Source: Desulfosporosinus hippei DSM 8344 (GTDB lineage Bacteria; Bacillota; Desulfitobacteriia; Desulfitobacteriales; Desulfitobacteriaceae). Taken from it: a stretch of DNA of 64,000 nucleotides. The translations under genes and the position numbers were made by a program. The DNA is taken from assembly GCF_900100785.1 (NCBI RefSeq), contig NZ_FNCP01000001.1, positions 310,001 to 374,000 of the forward strand. Reading direction: 5' to 3'. Of this stretch, positions 56,666-64,000 are shown piece by piece (the stretch's first letter is position 1; every line of letters starts with the position of its first letter). The notes beneath the pieces are model-generated. The model was given only the letters and a program-made list of their open reading frames with translations. It was not told where the DNA came from and searched no databases.

Positions 56666-57300
56666 GGCCCAACCGTCACTTGAGCAGCCATCTTCTCAAA
56701 GGTTTTGGGACCGATACCAGAAACATTCTGCAAGTCTTCTGCCCTGGCAAAGAGTCCATTCTCAGTCCGATATTGAATAATTCGTTCCGCTAAAGCCGGC
56801 CCGATACCGGACAGCTTATCCAACTCCGCCGCTCCGGCAGTGTTAATATTAATTTTGCCGTCCACCGACACAGAAGTCCCAGTAGCTGGTGCTGGTGCAG
56901 CAGCGGCGGTAGCCGCGGCAGTCGCGGCAGCGGATGGAGAACCAACACCTCCCATTCCACTTGAATTCCCAGTTGCCGGATCAAGTGGAGCAACCACAGC
57001 CTTAAAGGGAACCGTAACCTTCTGCCCATCCTTAAGCTTTTCAGCCGGATTCATGTTCTCTAAATTCGCCTCCGGTAACAGTTGAACCTGCTTAAGAGCA
57101 TCATCTAATCTGGCGTCAGGTGCTAAATGAACAAGACCCGGGCTTTCAACTGCCCCTGCCACATAAACCACAATCTCACGACTGGAATCCGACTTTTGAA
57201 CATAGGCGTAAGTACCATGAGGAAGAAAGAGCTTCCAAATCGCTATAATAACCAAGGCAACCAGCACAAACCACCATACATAGCGAAGCTTCCGTTCCAT
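56662..57300 (-). CDS. comEA: Competence DNA receptor ComEA
   Basis: This is a membrane-anchored double-stranded DNA receptor. It has 212 residues from the ATG with GGGGGAAGG upstream: an N-terminal transmembrane helix (FVLVALVIIAIWKLFL), an SLBB domain (IVVYVAGAVESPGLVHL), a low-complexity Ala/Pro/Thr linker of about 30 residues, and a C-terminal helix-hairpin-helix pair (INTAGAAELDKLSGIGPALA, FARAEDLQNVSGIG). It is directly followed by comEC. Confidence 0.95.
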   Translation of the reverse strand: MERKLRYVWWFVLVALVIIAIWKLFLPHGTYAYVQKSDSSREIVVYVAGAVESPGLVHLAPDARLDDALKQVQLLPEANLENMNPAEKLKDGQKVTVPFKAVVAPLDPATGNSSGMGGVGSPSAAATAAATAAAAPAPATGTSVSVDGKININTAGAAELDKLSGIGPALAERIIQYRTENGLFARAEDLQNVSGIGPKTFEKMAAQVTVGP

Positions 57301-57405
57301 AAATCCTTCCCCCTGCACGATTAATTGAATCCATTAGTTTGCTTCAATTCCTCTTTATTCCTTCTTTTTCCTGCCGCGAAGAATCATTTATCCTGTCGAA
57401 CTCTA

Positions 57406-57436
57406 GCGTGTTGGGGGGACGGTCCCCCCAACACGC
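57406..57436. repeat. GC-rich 31-bp palindrome
   Basis: GCGTGTTGGGGGGAC and GTCCCCCCAACACGC flank a single G. The sequence GTCCCCCCAACACGC recurs at 58287-58301, on the other side of the toxin-antitoxin genes. The 57301-57620 gap otherwise holds only a terminator. Confidence 0.65.
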
Positions 57437-57471
57437 CAACAGGCAACACTATCTAGATGGTCAAACAAAAA

Positions 57472-57506
57472 GAGCTGTCCAAGAAAATTAAGATCTTGGA
57501 CAACTC
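57472..57506 (-). terminator. Terminator downstream of the RelE-type toxin
   Basis: GAGTTGTCCAAG pairs with CTTGGACAGCTC on the minus strand and is followed by TTTTTGTTTG. It probably ends the toxin-antitoxin transcript. Confidence 0.82.
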
Positions 57507-57620
57507 CATATTTGTAGTTATATTCGATGGGGCAGCCAGAAGTCACCATATTCTCTGGTCTGTGGTACAGTAAATGATGAAGGGAAAAAGCTGTTTTCTT
57601 TCACTAAGGATCTTCTTCGG

Positions 57621-57884
57621 TTATTTGTATATTCCTCCACGAGAATCTATTGCCTGAACGTACACAATCTTTTCAGAATGATTGACTTCAAAAAGTATGC
57701 GGAAAGCACCAATACGAAGACGATATAAGCTCTGTTGACCCTTTATATGTTTTATGTCACCAGTCGGGGGAATTGAAATAAGTCCCGCCAGCCCTTTGGC
57801 AATACGTATTTGGATAGAGACTTCTTGCTTGGCCAGAAATTTGACCGCATCCTTACGGTAGATCAACTCGTAATCCGAATTCAC
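57621..57884 (-). CDS. RelE/ParE-family toxin
   Basis: This is a small RelE-superfamily protein of about 87 residues, probably a ribosome-dependent mRNA interferase. Features are YELIYRKDAVKFLAKQE, PPTGDIKHIKGQQSLYRLRI and the C-terminal FRILFEVNHSEKIVYVQAID. I use the GTG at 57884, because GGAGG lies nine bases before it. An ATG 9 nt earlier is also possible. It overlaps the antitoxin by about 32 nt, typical of co-regulated toxin-antitoxin genes. Confidence 0.82.
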   Translation of the reverse strand: MNSDYELIYRKDAVKFLAKQEVSIQIRIAKGLAGLISIPPTGDIKHIKGQQSLYRLRIGAFRILFEVNHSEKIVYVQAIDSRGGIYK

Positions 57885-58110
57885 GCCTTGCATCCTCCCC
57901 CGTAACATAACCGACATCACTATTGAGTTGCCTAAGTTCTTCTTCGGTTAAGGGTTCATCATCCGGATCAGCTTTATCGATTTTGTCCCAACCTTCTGGC
58001 TTTTTTGCTGAACGGTTTAAGAGATACTGCATGAAGTCAAAAACTGTTTTTTGATCATCTTCAGGAAGACGCTCAACTAAATCATGAATATCTTCTTTCC
58101 GAATAACCAT
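57853..58110 (-). CDS. Antitoxin of the RelE-type pair
   Basis: This is a helical, acidic protein of 85 residues directly upstream of and overlapping the RelE-like toxin. It contains DIHDLVERLPEDDQKTVFDF and the charged DKADPDDEPLTEEELRQL. I do not see a clear ribbon-helix-helix or AbrB fold; the assignment rests on size, charge and position. GGAGG lies nine bases before the ATG at 58110. Confidence 0.75.
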   Translation of the reverse strand: MVIRKEDIHDLVERLPEDDQKTVFDFMQYLLNRSAKKPEGWDKIDKADPDDEPLTEEELRQLNSDVGYVTGEDARREFGLRVDLP

Positions 58111-58241
58111 GAGGCACAACCTCCTAAAATTCAAAATGACCATTAATATAAGATTATCATGTCTATTAAGGAAAAACCAGTTTAGACTGTAAAAAACTAC
58201 AACTTCAGCCCCCTAGTCTCTCGGTCTTTCCCCTCACCCCA

Positions 58242-58301
58242 GGGGGACGACCCTTTTAACACACACAATGTGTGTTAAAAGGACCGTCCCCCCAACACGC
58301 T
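58242..58301. repeat. Nested palindrome with GTCCCCCCAACACGC end
   Basis: An inner hairpin (CCTTTTAACACACA with TGTGTGTTAAAAGG) is enclosed by GGGGGACG and CGTCCCCC. The right edge repeats GTCCCCCCAACACGC from the palindrome at 57406. It stands just downstream of the PhoH-like gene. The rest of 58111-58312 shows no gene. Confidence 0.65.
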
Positions 58302-58312
58302 TCAAGCAACCG

Positions 58313-59638
58313 CTATAACAACCTCGCTGCCCGAGTCGCCAGCTCACTCCGCTCTCCACGAATCAAGCGAACTTGCCCATAAAAAGATTGTCCCGCTAAC
58401 CGAGCGGCTAGATGGGCCAATCCATTACTCTCTTTGTCTAAATAAGGATGATCAATTTGATCAGGATCACCACAGAGAACAATCTTCGTTCCCTCACCCG
58501 CACGAGTTATAATCGTCTTCACCTCATGAGCAGAAAGATTCTGAGCTTCATCAATCACGATAAATTGATTAGGAATACTCCGCCCGCGAATATAAGTGAG
58601 AACTTCAATTTCTAACTGCCTCTTCTTAATGAGCAGATCAATAGCACTCTCAATCACGGCTTCGCTGCCCTTTTCGCGCTCCTTATCCCGTCGAGCCCGC
58701 AGTAAGAATTCAAGATTATCATAAATCGGCTGCATATACGGCCGCACTTTCTGATCCTTTTCCCCCGGCAGAAACCCAATATCTTTACCAAAGGGAACAA
58801 TCGGGCGAGCACAAAGCATTCTAATATAGGTTTCAGAATGAATCGTTTGCTCCAGACCACTTGCTAAAGCCAGCAACGTCTTACCGGTACCAGCCGGCCC
58901 CATTAAGTTAACCAATCTAATCTCAGGATTGTTCAGCATTTCTAAGGCCCAGGATTGTTCTAAATTTCTTGGTCTAACATCCCAGGGAGCAAAACCTTTC
59001 CCCATTTGATAGACTAGCCTTTCTCCATTAGGAGTAGATACAAGGGGCAGAACACTGTCGTCACTTAGAATTGCCTTTACACATCGGTTTGGAGATAAGG
59101 GCGTCTTTAATTGGATGAACTTATTTTGATAAAGTCCTGCAACCTCATTATCGTCCAGCGGCAAAGTTAAAATCTCCTCCGTAAGAGCCGGCAATACTAC
59201 TTTGTCATTATGATAATCATCCGTCAGAATCCCTAAGGCATCAGCTTTAACCCGCATGGCAATATCTTTGGTAACTAAGATTACCGGGCGCGCTTCTTCG
59301 CGGGTTAAACTGAGTGACACAGCTAAGATCCGATTATCCGCCAATCCTAAATCCGAGTTCAGAGGTAAAATATCATTAGAATAATGATTCAACTCAATTC
59401 GCACCTTACATCCATTAGGTAAGAGCACACCTTGAGAAAGTTGACCCTTGGCTCTCAAACTGTCTAAAAAACGGATAGCTTCCCGAGCAGCCCGACCGAT
59501 ATTTTCCAAGATTCGTTTCTTGCTTTCTATTTCCTCCAGAACTACATAGGGAATAATCACTTCATTGTCTTGAAATCGGACGATTGCGTTAGGGTCATGC
59601 AGTAACACACTTGAATCGAGTACATATACTTTTTGCAA
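58313..59638 (-). CDS. PIN-PhoH ATPase (YlaK-like)
   Basis: This is a two-domain cytoplasmic protein of 441 residues. The N-terminal PIN RNase-like domain (VYVLDSSVLLHDPNAIVRF) occupies about the first 140 residues. The C-terminal PhoH ATPase/helicase domain has Walker A GPAGTGKTLLA, FGKDIGFLPGEKDQKVRPYMQP and Walker B FIVIDEAQNLS. The family is linked to RNA unwinding and cleavage. I favour TTG at 59638 with AAAAGGGGTG upstream, because the protein then starts QKVYVLDSS. It is distinct from the short PhoH normally beside ybeY, which is absent here. Confidence 0.93.
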   Translation of the reverse strand: MQKVYVLDSSVLLHDPNAIVRFQDNEVIIPYVVLEEIESKKRILENIGRAAREAIRFLDSLRAKGQLSQGVLLPNGCKVRIELNHYSNDILPLNSDLGLADNRILAVSLSLTREEARPVILVTKDIAMRVKADALGILTDDYHNDKVVLPALTEEILTLPLDDNEVAGLYQNKFIQLKTPLSPNRCVKAILSDDSVLPLVSTPNGERLVYQMGKGFAPWDVRPRNLEQSWALEMLNNPEIRLVNLMGPAGTGKTLLALASGLEQTIHSETYIRMLCARPIVPFGKDIGFLPGEKDQKVRPYMQPIYDNLEFLLRARRDKEREKGSEAVIESAIDLLIKKRQLEIEVLTYIRGRSIPNQFIVIDEAQNLSAHEVKTIITRAGEGTKIVLCGDPDQIDHPYLDKESNGLAHLAARLAGQSFYGQVRLIRGERSELATRAARLL

Positions 59639-59682
59639 CCTATACACCCCTTTTTGCATCCTCAACTAGCATCTCTCTGTTA

Positions 59683-59880
59683 TTATATTCCAGTAGTTTC
59701 GAAATTCCTTACCTCCTCATTAGGAATCCAAGTCTCTCTACTACTATATTCCCAACCTTGCCAAGCATTCGCAATATTCATCAAGTACTCCAATTCCAAG
59801 TGAACTCGTTCAGCTAAAAGCTGACCATCGGCTCTCAGACAGGGGATTTTTCTCACTGAAGTAAAATAAGAAACACTCAC
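59683..59880 (-). CDS. Small hypothetical protein
   Basis: This is a 65-residue frame with a GTG start and GGAG eight bases upstream. It contains LAERVHLELEYLMNIANAWQ and a tryptophan-containing middle. I recognise no family. It has no signal or membrane segment. It lies 42 nt upstream of the PIN-PhoH gene, facing the same way. It could be a real short gene or chance. Confidence 0.35.
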   Translation of the reverse strand: MSVSYFTSVRKIPCLRADGQLLAERVHLELEYLMNIANAWQGWEYSSRETWIPNEEVRNFETTGI

Positions 59881-60011
59881 TTATAGAGCTCCGATTTGAT
59901 AAATTCTAACATTGATTTGTAAAGTTCAACTTATCCACCATGTTAAACAAGTGTTAAATATATTTACCACCCCCTAACTTCCCAGAGATTTTTTCTGCGA
60001 ATACGAAAATA

Positions 60012-60052
60012 AGCGGCCTCCTCCACTTCAACAGTGAAAAGAGACCGCTTAC
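60012..60052 (-). terminator. Terminator downstream of the CWB2 lipoprotein
   Basis: AAGCGGTCTCTTTTCACTG pairs with AGTGGAGGAGGCCGCTT on the minus strand, with a bulge, and is followed by ATTTTCG. It lies about 45 nt past the stop of the cell-wall-binding protein. The 59881-60097 gap has nothing else recognisable. Confidence 0.7.
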
Positions 60053-60097
60053 AAAATTAACATAAACACTTTAAATTTTTAGAACTAAAACAAAATC

Positions 60098-62221
60098 TTA
60101 CATCCCGTTAAGAACCCTTTCAGCCTGCTTGATCAAACTATCAGGGACAACGACGGCTCCGCCTAAAGCACGAACCGCAGGATGGATCCCTGACGCAGAT
60201 AGTTTCTTAAGGTATGCTTCAGCTGCGGTTGGGAGGGTTCCCAGTTTGGGGTCAATAAGTAGAATAGGATCACCGGTCTTGGCAGCTAGGGCACTTCCGG
60301 CAACTGCATCTACATAATCAAATCCGTTTGCCAAATAAACTGTCTTTGGATTCACTGCAAACTCGTTAACCACAACACCCGTTGTATCGAAACGGTCATT
60401 TCCCGCCAGTCGTTTAATAACGGCAGTGGGTACCAATTCTTTAATTTGAGCTTCTACCTCCGGAGAGATAATACCCACTCCCCCTACAATATAGACTGTA
60501 GCAGGCTTATTACCAGCCAGGAATTCTTTAGTTTTAGCTGACAGAGTGCTATAAGAAGTGAGGAGCGCCGGGTACTGGTTAGCCCCTACAAAGCTGGCAG
60601 CGCTAAGTGCATCAGGAAAACTTTCGCCTGAAACAACGACCACCGGAGTTCCCGCTTGAACATTAGCTTTATTCACTACCGCCATACCTGTATCATAGCG
60701 GTCGTATCCACTTAATCGTTCAATATTTCCATGTCCACCCTTTACAAGTTCTGTTTCGATGGATGAACCGATTGCTGCCGTACCACCAATAATCAGTATT
60801 TTAGTAGCTGAGTTGGAATGTTTATTAATGTAGTCAAAGGCTTCAGAGGATTCCTCAACGGTAGAGCCTACCAATAATATTGGAGCCTCAAACTTTTTGG
60901 ATAAGAGACTGGCCGATAAGGCATCTGTGAAGTTATGACCGGAGACTAAAATTATGCTGCTGCATTCTCCGCTGTTGTACGCTTCAGCAATTATGCGGGC
61001 GGTTTTGAAACCATCCTGACCCGCCAATCGTGTTTCTTTCGGAATAAAAGATGTCATCAAATCCATATAGTCAAAGGAGTTACTCCCATTGACTTCCGGA
61101 ATTTGAATTTCAACCGGTTTATTAATGTCTGAAGTAAGGGTATTAAAGGTGATCTTTAAACTCAAATTACCCTTTACCTCTTCATCGGAGCTTTCTTGAG
61201 AACTCAAAGTATTCATTAATCCGTTGATCCCAGCCAGATCAACTTTCAGATCAATGATCCCACTCTTCTTGACAACATATCCGTCGGCAATAGCGTATTG
61301 CAACTCGATCCCTTGATCACCTAAAATAGGAACCTTTTTCAATTCATCCATGACTTTATTAAATTGAGTTAAGAATTCTGGTTTATTGGCATCAAATTCC
61401 TCGAAGGCTTGATTGAACTCACGAATAGTTTCTTCGCCTTCGGGAAGCTGACTAAGTCCCAAAACAGATCCCATAAAATCCTTAACAAAAAGCATAGCCT
61501 CTTTGTCTTGTGTAAAATTGTTGACAGTATAACGGATAAACTCCTTTAATTGGGCATCATTTAGCTTTACCTCATAAAGCTTTGCCGATATACGTCCATC
61601 CTTTGTTTGCACATATTGGCTTCCCTTAGCAACGACATTCACATCCGGGTTAAAACGTTTAGAATAACTGGTTAGAAATTCTACTTGCTGGGATTGAAAA
61701 TTCTTCGTAAACTCTGCAAGCTGTGTTAAGTTCATAGTTGGTTGAGCAGCACCCATGTTATAGGGGTTAAGCACCATATATTCCTTCGTTGCAAATTGAG
61801 GAGGCAAGGAGGCAGTTGCTATTTGGGGGAGTTTAAATATCTCGATGACTTTTGGCTGAGCACCCGTCAGATCCGAATCTATCCAGACTGGCACAGTTAT
61901 GTTCATCCCTTGTAAACCCAGACCTATAGTCGCTTGAGACTTTGCCACGGTTTTCTCTTCATTGGTGATTGCTTTAACATCAAAATCCAGTTTGGCATTA
62001 TTCATAAATGCAGCAGCCGTATTAATTTGTTGTTGGACAGACGGATCAAAATCTGAGCCACTTAAATTAAAGGTCATGGTTGTCTGCTGCTGCAAGGAGG
62101 TAACATTTTGCATTTTCATGGCAGCGTCAAAAAGAACCTGCTGATTCTGGCTGCACCCCGTTACAATAAGCAGCAGCGTTAGTAGTGTTCCCACCCAAGT
62201 GAATTTTTTCATTAACCTCAT
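60098..62221 (-). CDS. Lipoprotein with three cell-wall-binding (CWB2) repeats
   Basis: This is an exported protein of 707 residues. A lipoprotein signal peptide ends in the lipobox IVTGC (KKFTWVGTLLTLLLIVTGC). The middle, about residues 30 to 390, is an unrecognised extracellular domain. The C-terminus holds three CWB2 repeats (RLAGQDGFKTA, RLSGYDRYDTG, RLAGNDRFDTT, each with an IIGG or IVGG strand), known to bind anionic cell-wall polymers. GGAGG lies six bases before the ATG. Being both lipid-anchored and wall-binding is less usual. The substrate or role is unknown. Confidence 0.9.
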   Translation of the reverse strand: MRLMKKFTWVGTLLTLLLIVTGCSQNQQVLFDAAMKMQNVTSLQQQTTMTFNLSGSDFDPSVQQQINTAAAFMNNAKLDFDVKAITNEEKTVAKSQATIGLGLQGMNITVPVWIDSDLTGAQPKVIEIFKLPQIATASLPPQFATKEYMVLNPYNMGAAQPTMNLTQLAEFTKNFQSQQVEFLTSYSKRFNPDVNVVAKGSQYVQTKDGRISAKLYEVKLNDAQLKEFIRYTVNNFTQDKEAMLFVKDFMGSVLGLSQLPEGEETIREFNQAFEEFDANKPEFLTQFNKVMDELKKVPILGDQGIELQYAIADGYVVKKSGIIDLKVDLAGINGLMNTLSSQESSDEEVKGNLSLKITFNTLTSDINKPVEIQIPEVNGSNSFDYMDLMTSFIPKETRLAGQDGFKTARIIAEAYNSGECSSIILVSGHNFTDALSASLLSKKFEAPILLVGSTVEESSEAFDYINKHSNSATKILIIGGTAAIGSSIETELVKGGHGNIERLSGYDRYDTGMAVVNKANVQAGTPVVVVSGESFPDALSAASFVGANQYPALLTSYSTLSAKTKEFLAGNKPATVYIVGGVGIISPEVEAQIKELVPTAVIKRLAGNDRFDTTGVVVNEFAVNPKTVYLANGFDYVDAVAGSALAAKTGDPILLIDPKLGTLPTAAEAYLKKLSASGIHPAVRALGGAVVVPDSLIKQAERVLNGM

Positions 62222-62336
62222 TTTTTTCCTCCTTCTCCAGAATAGATCATATACCCATAATACTTTCTACAAAAAAGCATGAATCCCTTCTCACTAACAG
62301 GAAATTAATTAGGGCTTGCTAACCAAATCCCTCTCG

Positions 62337-62380
62337 GCTTGTACCAAGAATCTTACGCGCGTAAGATTCTTGGTACAAGC
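62337..62380. repeat. 44-bp perfect palindrome
   Basis: The 22-nt arms (left arm beginning GCTTGTACCAAGAATC, centre ACGCGCGT) are perfectly complementary with no loop. It stands in the non-coding 62222-62596 gap between leuS and the CWB2 lipoprotein, with no T-run next to it. About 50 nt away is CAACTCCATG and ACAAAGGCTGTTTT, similar to sequence beside the palindrome at 32523. Confidence 0.75.
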
Positions 62381-62554
62381 TCGAGTCTGAGATTAACCAT
62401 TTTGGTTTCCGCTGTAGCTGCATCTTTTTCAACTCCATGCACACGGTTTTTGACGACAAAGGCTGTTTTCCCATGCACAGTGTTAGAGCTTTCCCTCATC
62501 CAGGCAAAGCAGATTATTTTTAGGATTTTAGCAGCACAATGGCCGTAAAGTTAA

Positions 62555-62590
62555 AGGACAAGTTCACCCCAAGTAAACTTGCCCTTTAAA
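62555..62590 (-). terminator. Terminator-like hairpin downstream of leuS
   Basis: AAGGGCAAGTT pairs with AACTTGTCCTTT on the minus strand, with one G-U pair, 10 nt past the leuS stop. It is followed by AACTTTACGG, a weak tail. Confidence 0.55.
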
Positions 62591-62596
62591 AATAGT

Positions 62597-64000
62597 CTAT
62601 TTTACAACAATATTAACCAGCTTGCCCGGAACCGTAATCACTTTAACAATGGTTTTCCCATCAGTCCACTCGGTAACCTTGGGCTGAGCAAGGACTAGCT
62701 TTTCCAATTCAGGGGCTGATATATCAGCCGCTACTTGAATCCGCTCCCGCACCTTACCATTCACCTGCAGAATAACAGTCACTTCATCTTGAACCAAGGC
62801 TGCTTCATCTACTTCAGGCCAGGATTGCAAATGAATGCTCACGGTATGACCCAGCTCCCTCCATAACTCCTCCGTGATATGAGGAGCAATTGGAGCTAAG
62901 AGAATAAGAATTCTCTCCAAGGCCTCTCGACCGACTTCAGGATTGGCCGTCGGCTGTTCCTTGTAAATATACAAAGCATTAACCCATTCCATAATAGTAC
63001 TAATTGCTGTATTGAAATTATACCGCTTCCCAATGTCAGTGGTTACCCTCTGAATAGCCAAATGAGTTTGGCGGCGCATTTCTTTGCCGGCGGCATCTAA
63101 ATCAGCCCATTGGCCCGTTGATTCAGAGGATTCGGATCCCGCACCGGAAGTTTTCCTTAAAAGAGGTTCGTATTGAGCAACCAGCCGCCAAATTCGATTC
63201 AGGAATCGATAACAACCTTCAACCCCTTGGTCACTCCACTCCAGATCTCTTTCAGGGGGTGCAGCGAACAGGATAAATAGTCGAGCAGTGTCTGCCCCGT
63301 ATTTCCCGATGATCGCCCCCGGGCTAACCACATTGCCCTTGGACTTAGACATTTTGGAGCCATTCATACAGACCATACCTTGTGTCAACAAGTTTTGGAA
63401 AGGTTCATCCGCTTCCAAATAACCAAAATCCCGTAAGCCCTTTGTAAAGAAGCGTGCGTAGAGAAGATGCAGAATGGCATGTTCTACCCCGCCCACATAT
63501 TGATCCACATTCATCCACTGATTAACGGCACCTTTAGAGAAAACTTCCTCATCATTACGGGGATCAGTATAGCGCAGGAAATACCAGGAGGAACAGGCGA
63601 AGGTATCCATCGTATCCGTTTCACGCCGAGCAGCACCGCCACACTTAGGGCAAGTAGTCTCTATAAAGGAAGAAGAGGTAGCCAAGGGATTTTCTCCTGA
63701 TTTGAAGACCACATCCGGTGGCAGCATGACGGGCAGCTGTTCATCAGGAACCGGTACAATTCCACAGGAATCACAATAAATCATCGGAATCGGTGCACCC
63801 CAGTAACGTTGCCGTGAAATCAGCCAATCCCGCAGCCGGAAATTAACCTTCCGCTGACCAATACCCTGACGTTCTGCCTCATCGGCGATCTTTTCCAAAG
63901 CCTCTTCGCTGCCCAGGCCATCGAAGGCATCGGAATTCACCATAACCCCTTCCCCTGAATAAACAGCTTCAGGAGCTTGATCCTTCTCTTCCGGTGAACT
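62597..64000 (-). CDS. leuS: Leucine-tRNA ligase, C-terminal part (cut by the window end)
   Basis: This is a class I aminoacyl-tRNA synthetase charging tRNA-Leu. The frame is open to the window edge at 64000, so the N-terminal HIGH region and most of the editing domain lie outside. Visible parts are [23 protein letters not shown], seen as [14 protein letters not shown], zinc-type cysteines (YCDSCG and CPKCGG), the KMSKSKGN signature and the anticodon-binding domain ending in [11 protein letters not shown]. At least 467 residues are within the window. Confidence 0.97.
   Translation of the reverse strand, partial: SSPEEKDQAPEAVYSGEGVMVNSDAFDGLGSEEALEKIADEAERQGIGQRKVNFRLRDWLISRQRYWGAPIPMIYCDSCGIVPVPDEQLPVMLPPDVVFKSGENPLATSSSFIETTCPKCGGAARRETDTMDTFACSSWYFLRYTDPRNDEEVFSKGAVNQWMNVDQYVGGVEHAILHLLYARFFTKGLRDFGYLEADEPFQNLLTQGMVCMNGSKMSKSKGNVVSPGAIIGKYGADTARLFILFAAPPERDLEWSDQGVEGCYRFLNRIWRLVAQYEPLLRKTSGAGSESSESTGQWADLDAAGKEMRRQTHLAIQRVTTDIGKRYNFNTAISTIMEWVNALYIYKEQPTANPEVGREALERILILLAPIAPHITEELWRELGHTVSIHLQSWPEVDEAALVQDEVTVILQVNGKVRERIQVAADISAPELEKLVLAQPKVTEWTDGKTIVKVITVPGKLVNIVVK

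Noticed and set aside
62339-62548. 70-codon plus-strand frame in the leuS-CWB2 gap
   Set aside because: It reads through the 44-bp palindrome, has no ribosome binding site and no family match.

Overview
The window looks like a stretch of chromosome from a strictly anaerobic, endospore-forming, nitrogen-fixing Firmicute. It most resembles the Desulfosporosinus/Desulfitobacterium branch of the Peptococcales. That is my inference from four things: sporulation genes (yqfC, yqfD, spoIIP), PPDK with its regulatory protein, a nif operon that carries the PII-like nifI1 and nifI2, and Firmicutes gene order. All but one of the supported genes lie on the minus strand. The exception is rpsT.

From high to low coordinates the backbone is: leuS (cut by the window end), a lipoprotein with cell-wall-binding repeats, a PIN-PhoH protein, a RelE-type toxin-antitoxin pair, comEA-comEC-holA, rpsT on the other strand, spoIIP, lepA-hemW, the heat-shock operon hrcA-grpE-dnaK-dnaJ with a CIRCE operator followed by prmA-rsmE-mtaB, a HIT protein, rpsU-yqeY, yqfC-yqfD-pgpH-ybeY-dgkA-cdd-era-deoC-recO, a T-box-controlled glyQ-glyS, and ccpN-PDRP-ppdK. 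This is close to the Bacillus/Clostridium order. Into it, between spoIIP and lepA, is set a roughly 18-kb accessory block. The block holds an MNT/HEPN pair (the HEPN gene is frameshifted), murJ, the nif operon, a formiminotransferase/cyclodeaminase pair and an AraC-type regulator.

The nif operon reads nifI1-nifI2-nifH-nifD-nifK-nifE-nifN-nifX-like-ferredoxin-nifB-nifV. It encodes the nitrogenase structural proteins, the FeMo-cofactor scaffold and precursor enzymes, homocitrate synthase and the post-translational PII switch. The most striking observation concerns what lies in front of it. A HutP-family gene is followed by a 330-nt non-coding leader rich in UAG, containing UAG/CAG triplets spaced exactly four nucleotides apart. 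The leader ends in a 16-bp terminator hairpin with a U-rich tail, and then nifI1 begins. This copies the architecture of the Bacillus subtilis hut operon (hutP, UAG repeats, terminator, structural genes). It suggests that nitrogen fixation here is switched on by HutP-type transcription antitermination. A second array of NAG triplets with a 7-nt period, built from five perfect AACTCTT heptamers, lies between nifI2 and nifH.

The gaps between genes also hold several families of structured repeats. One is a 269-bp nested-hairpin element (two full copies and one internally deleted copy) placed just downstream of deoC, cdd and rsmE. A second has a conserved loop, beginning AACCNCTGGG, carried on stems whose sequences differ but stay paired; it is found in the glyQ leader and downstream of dnaK, hrcA and spoIIP. 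The last copy is preceded by 169-bp tandem repeats. There are also several near-perfect palindromes.
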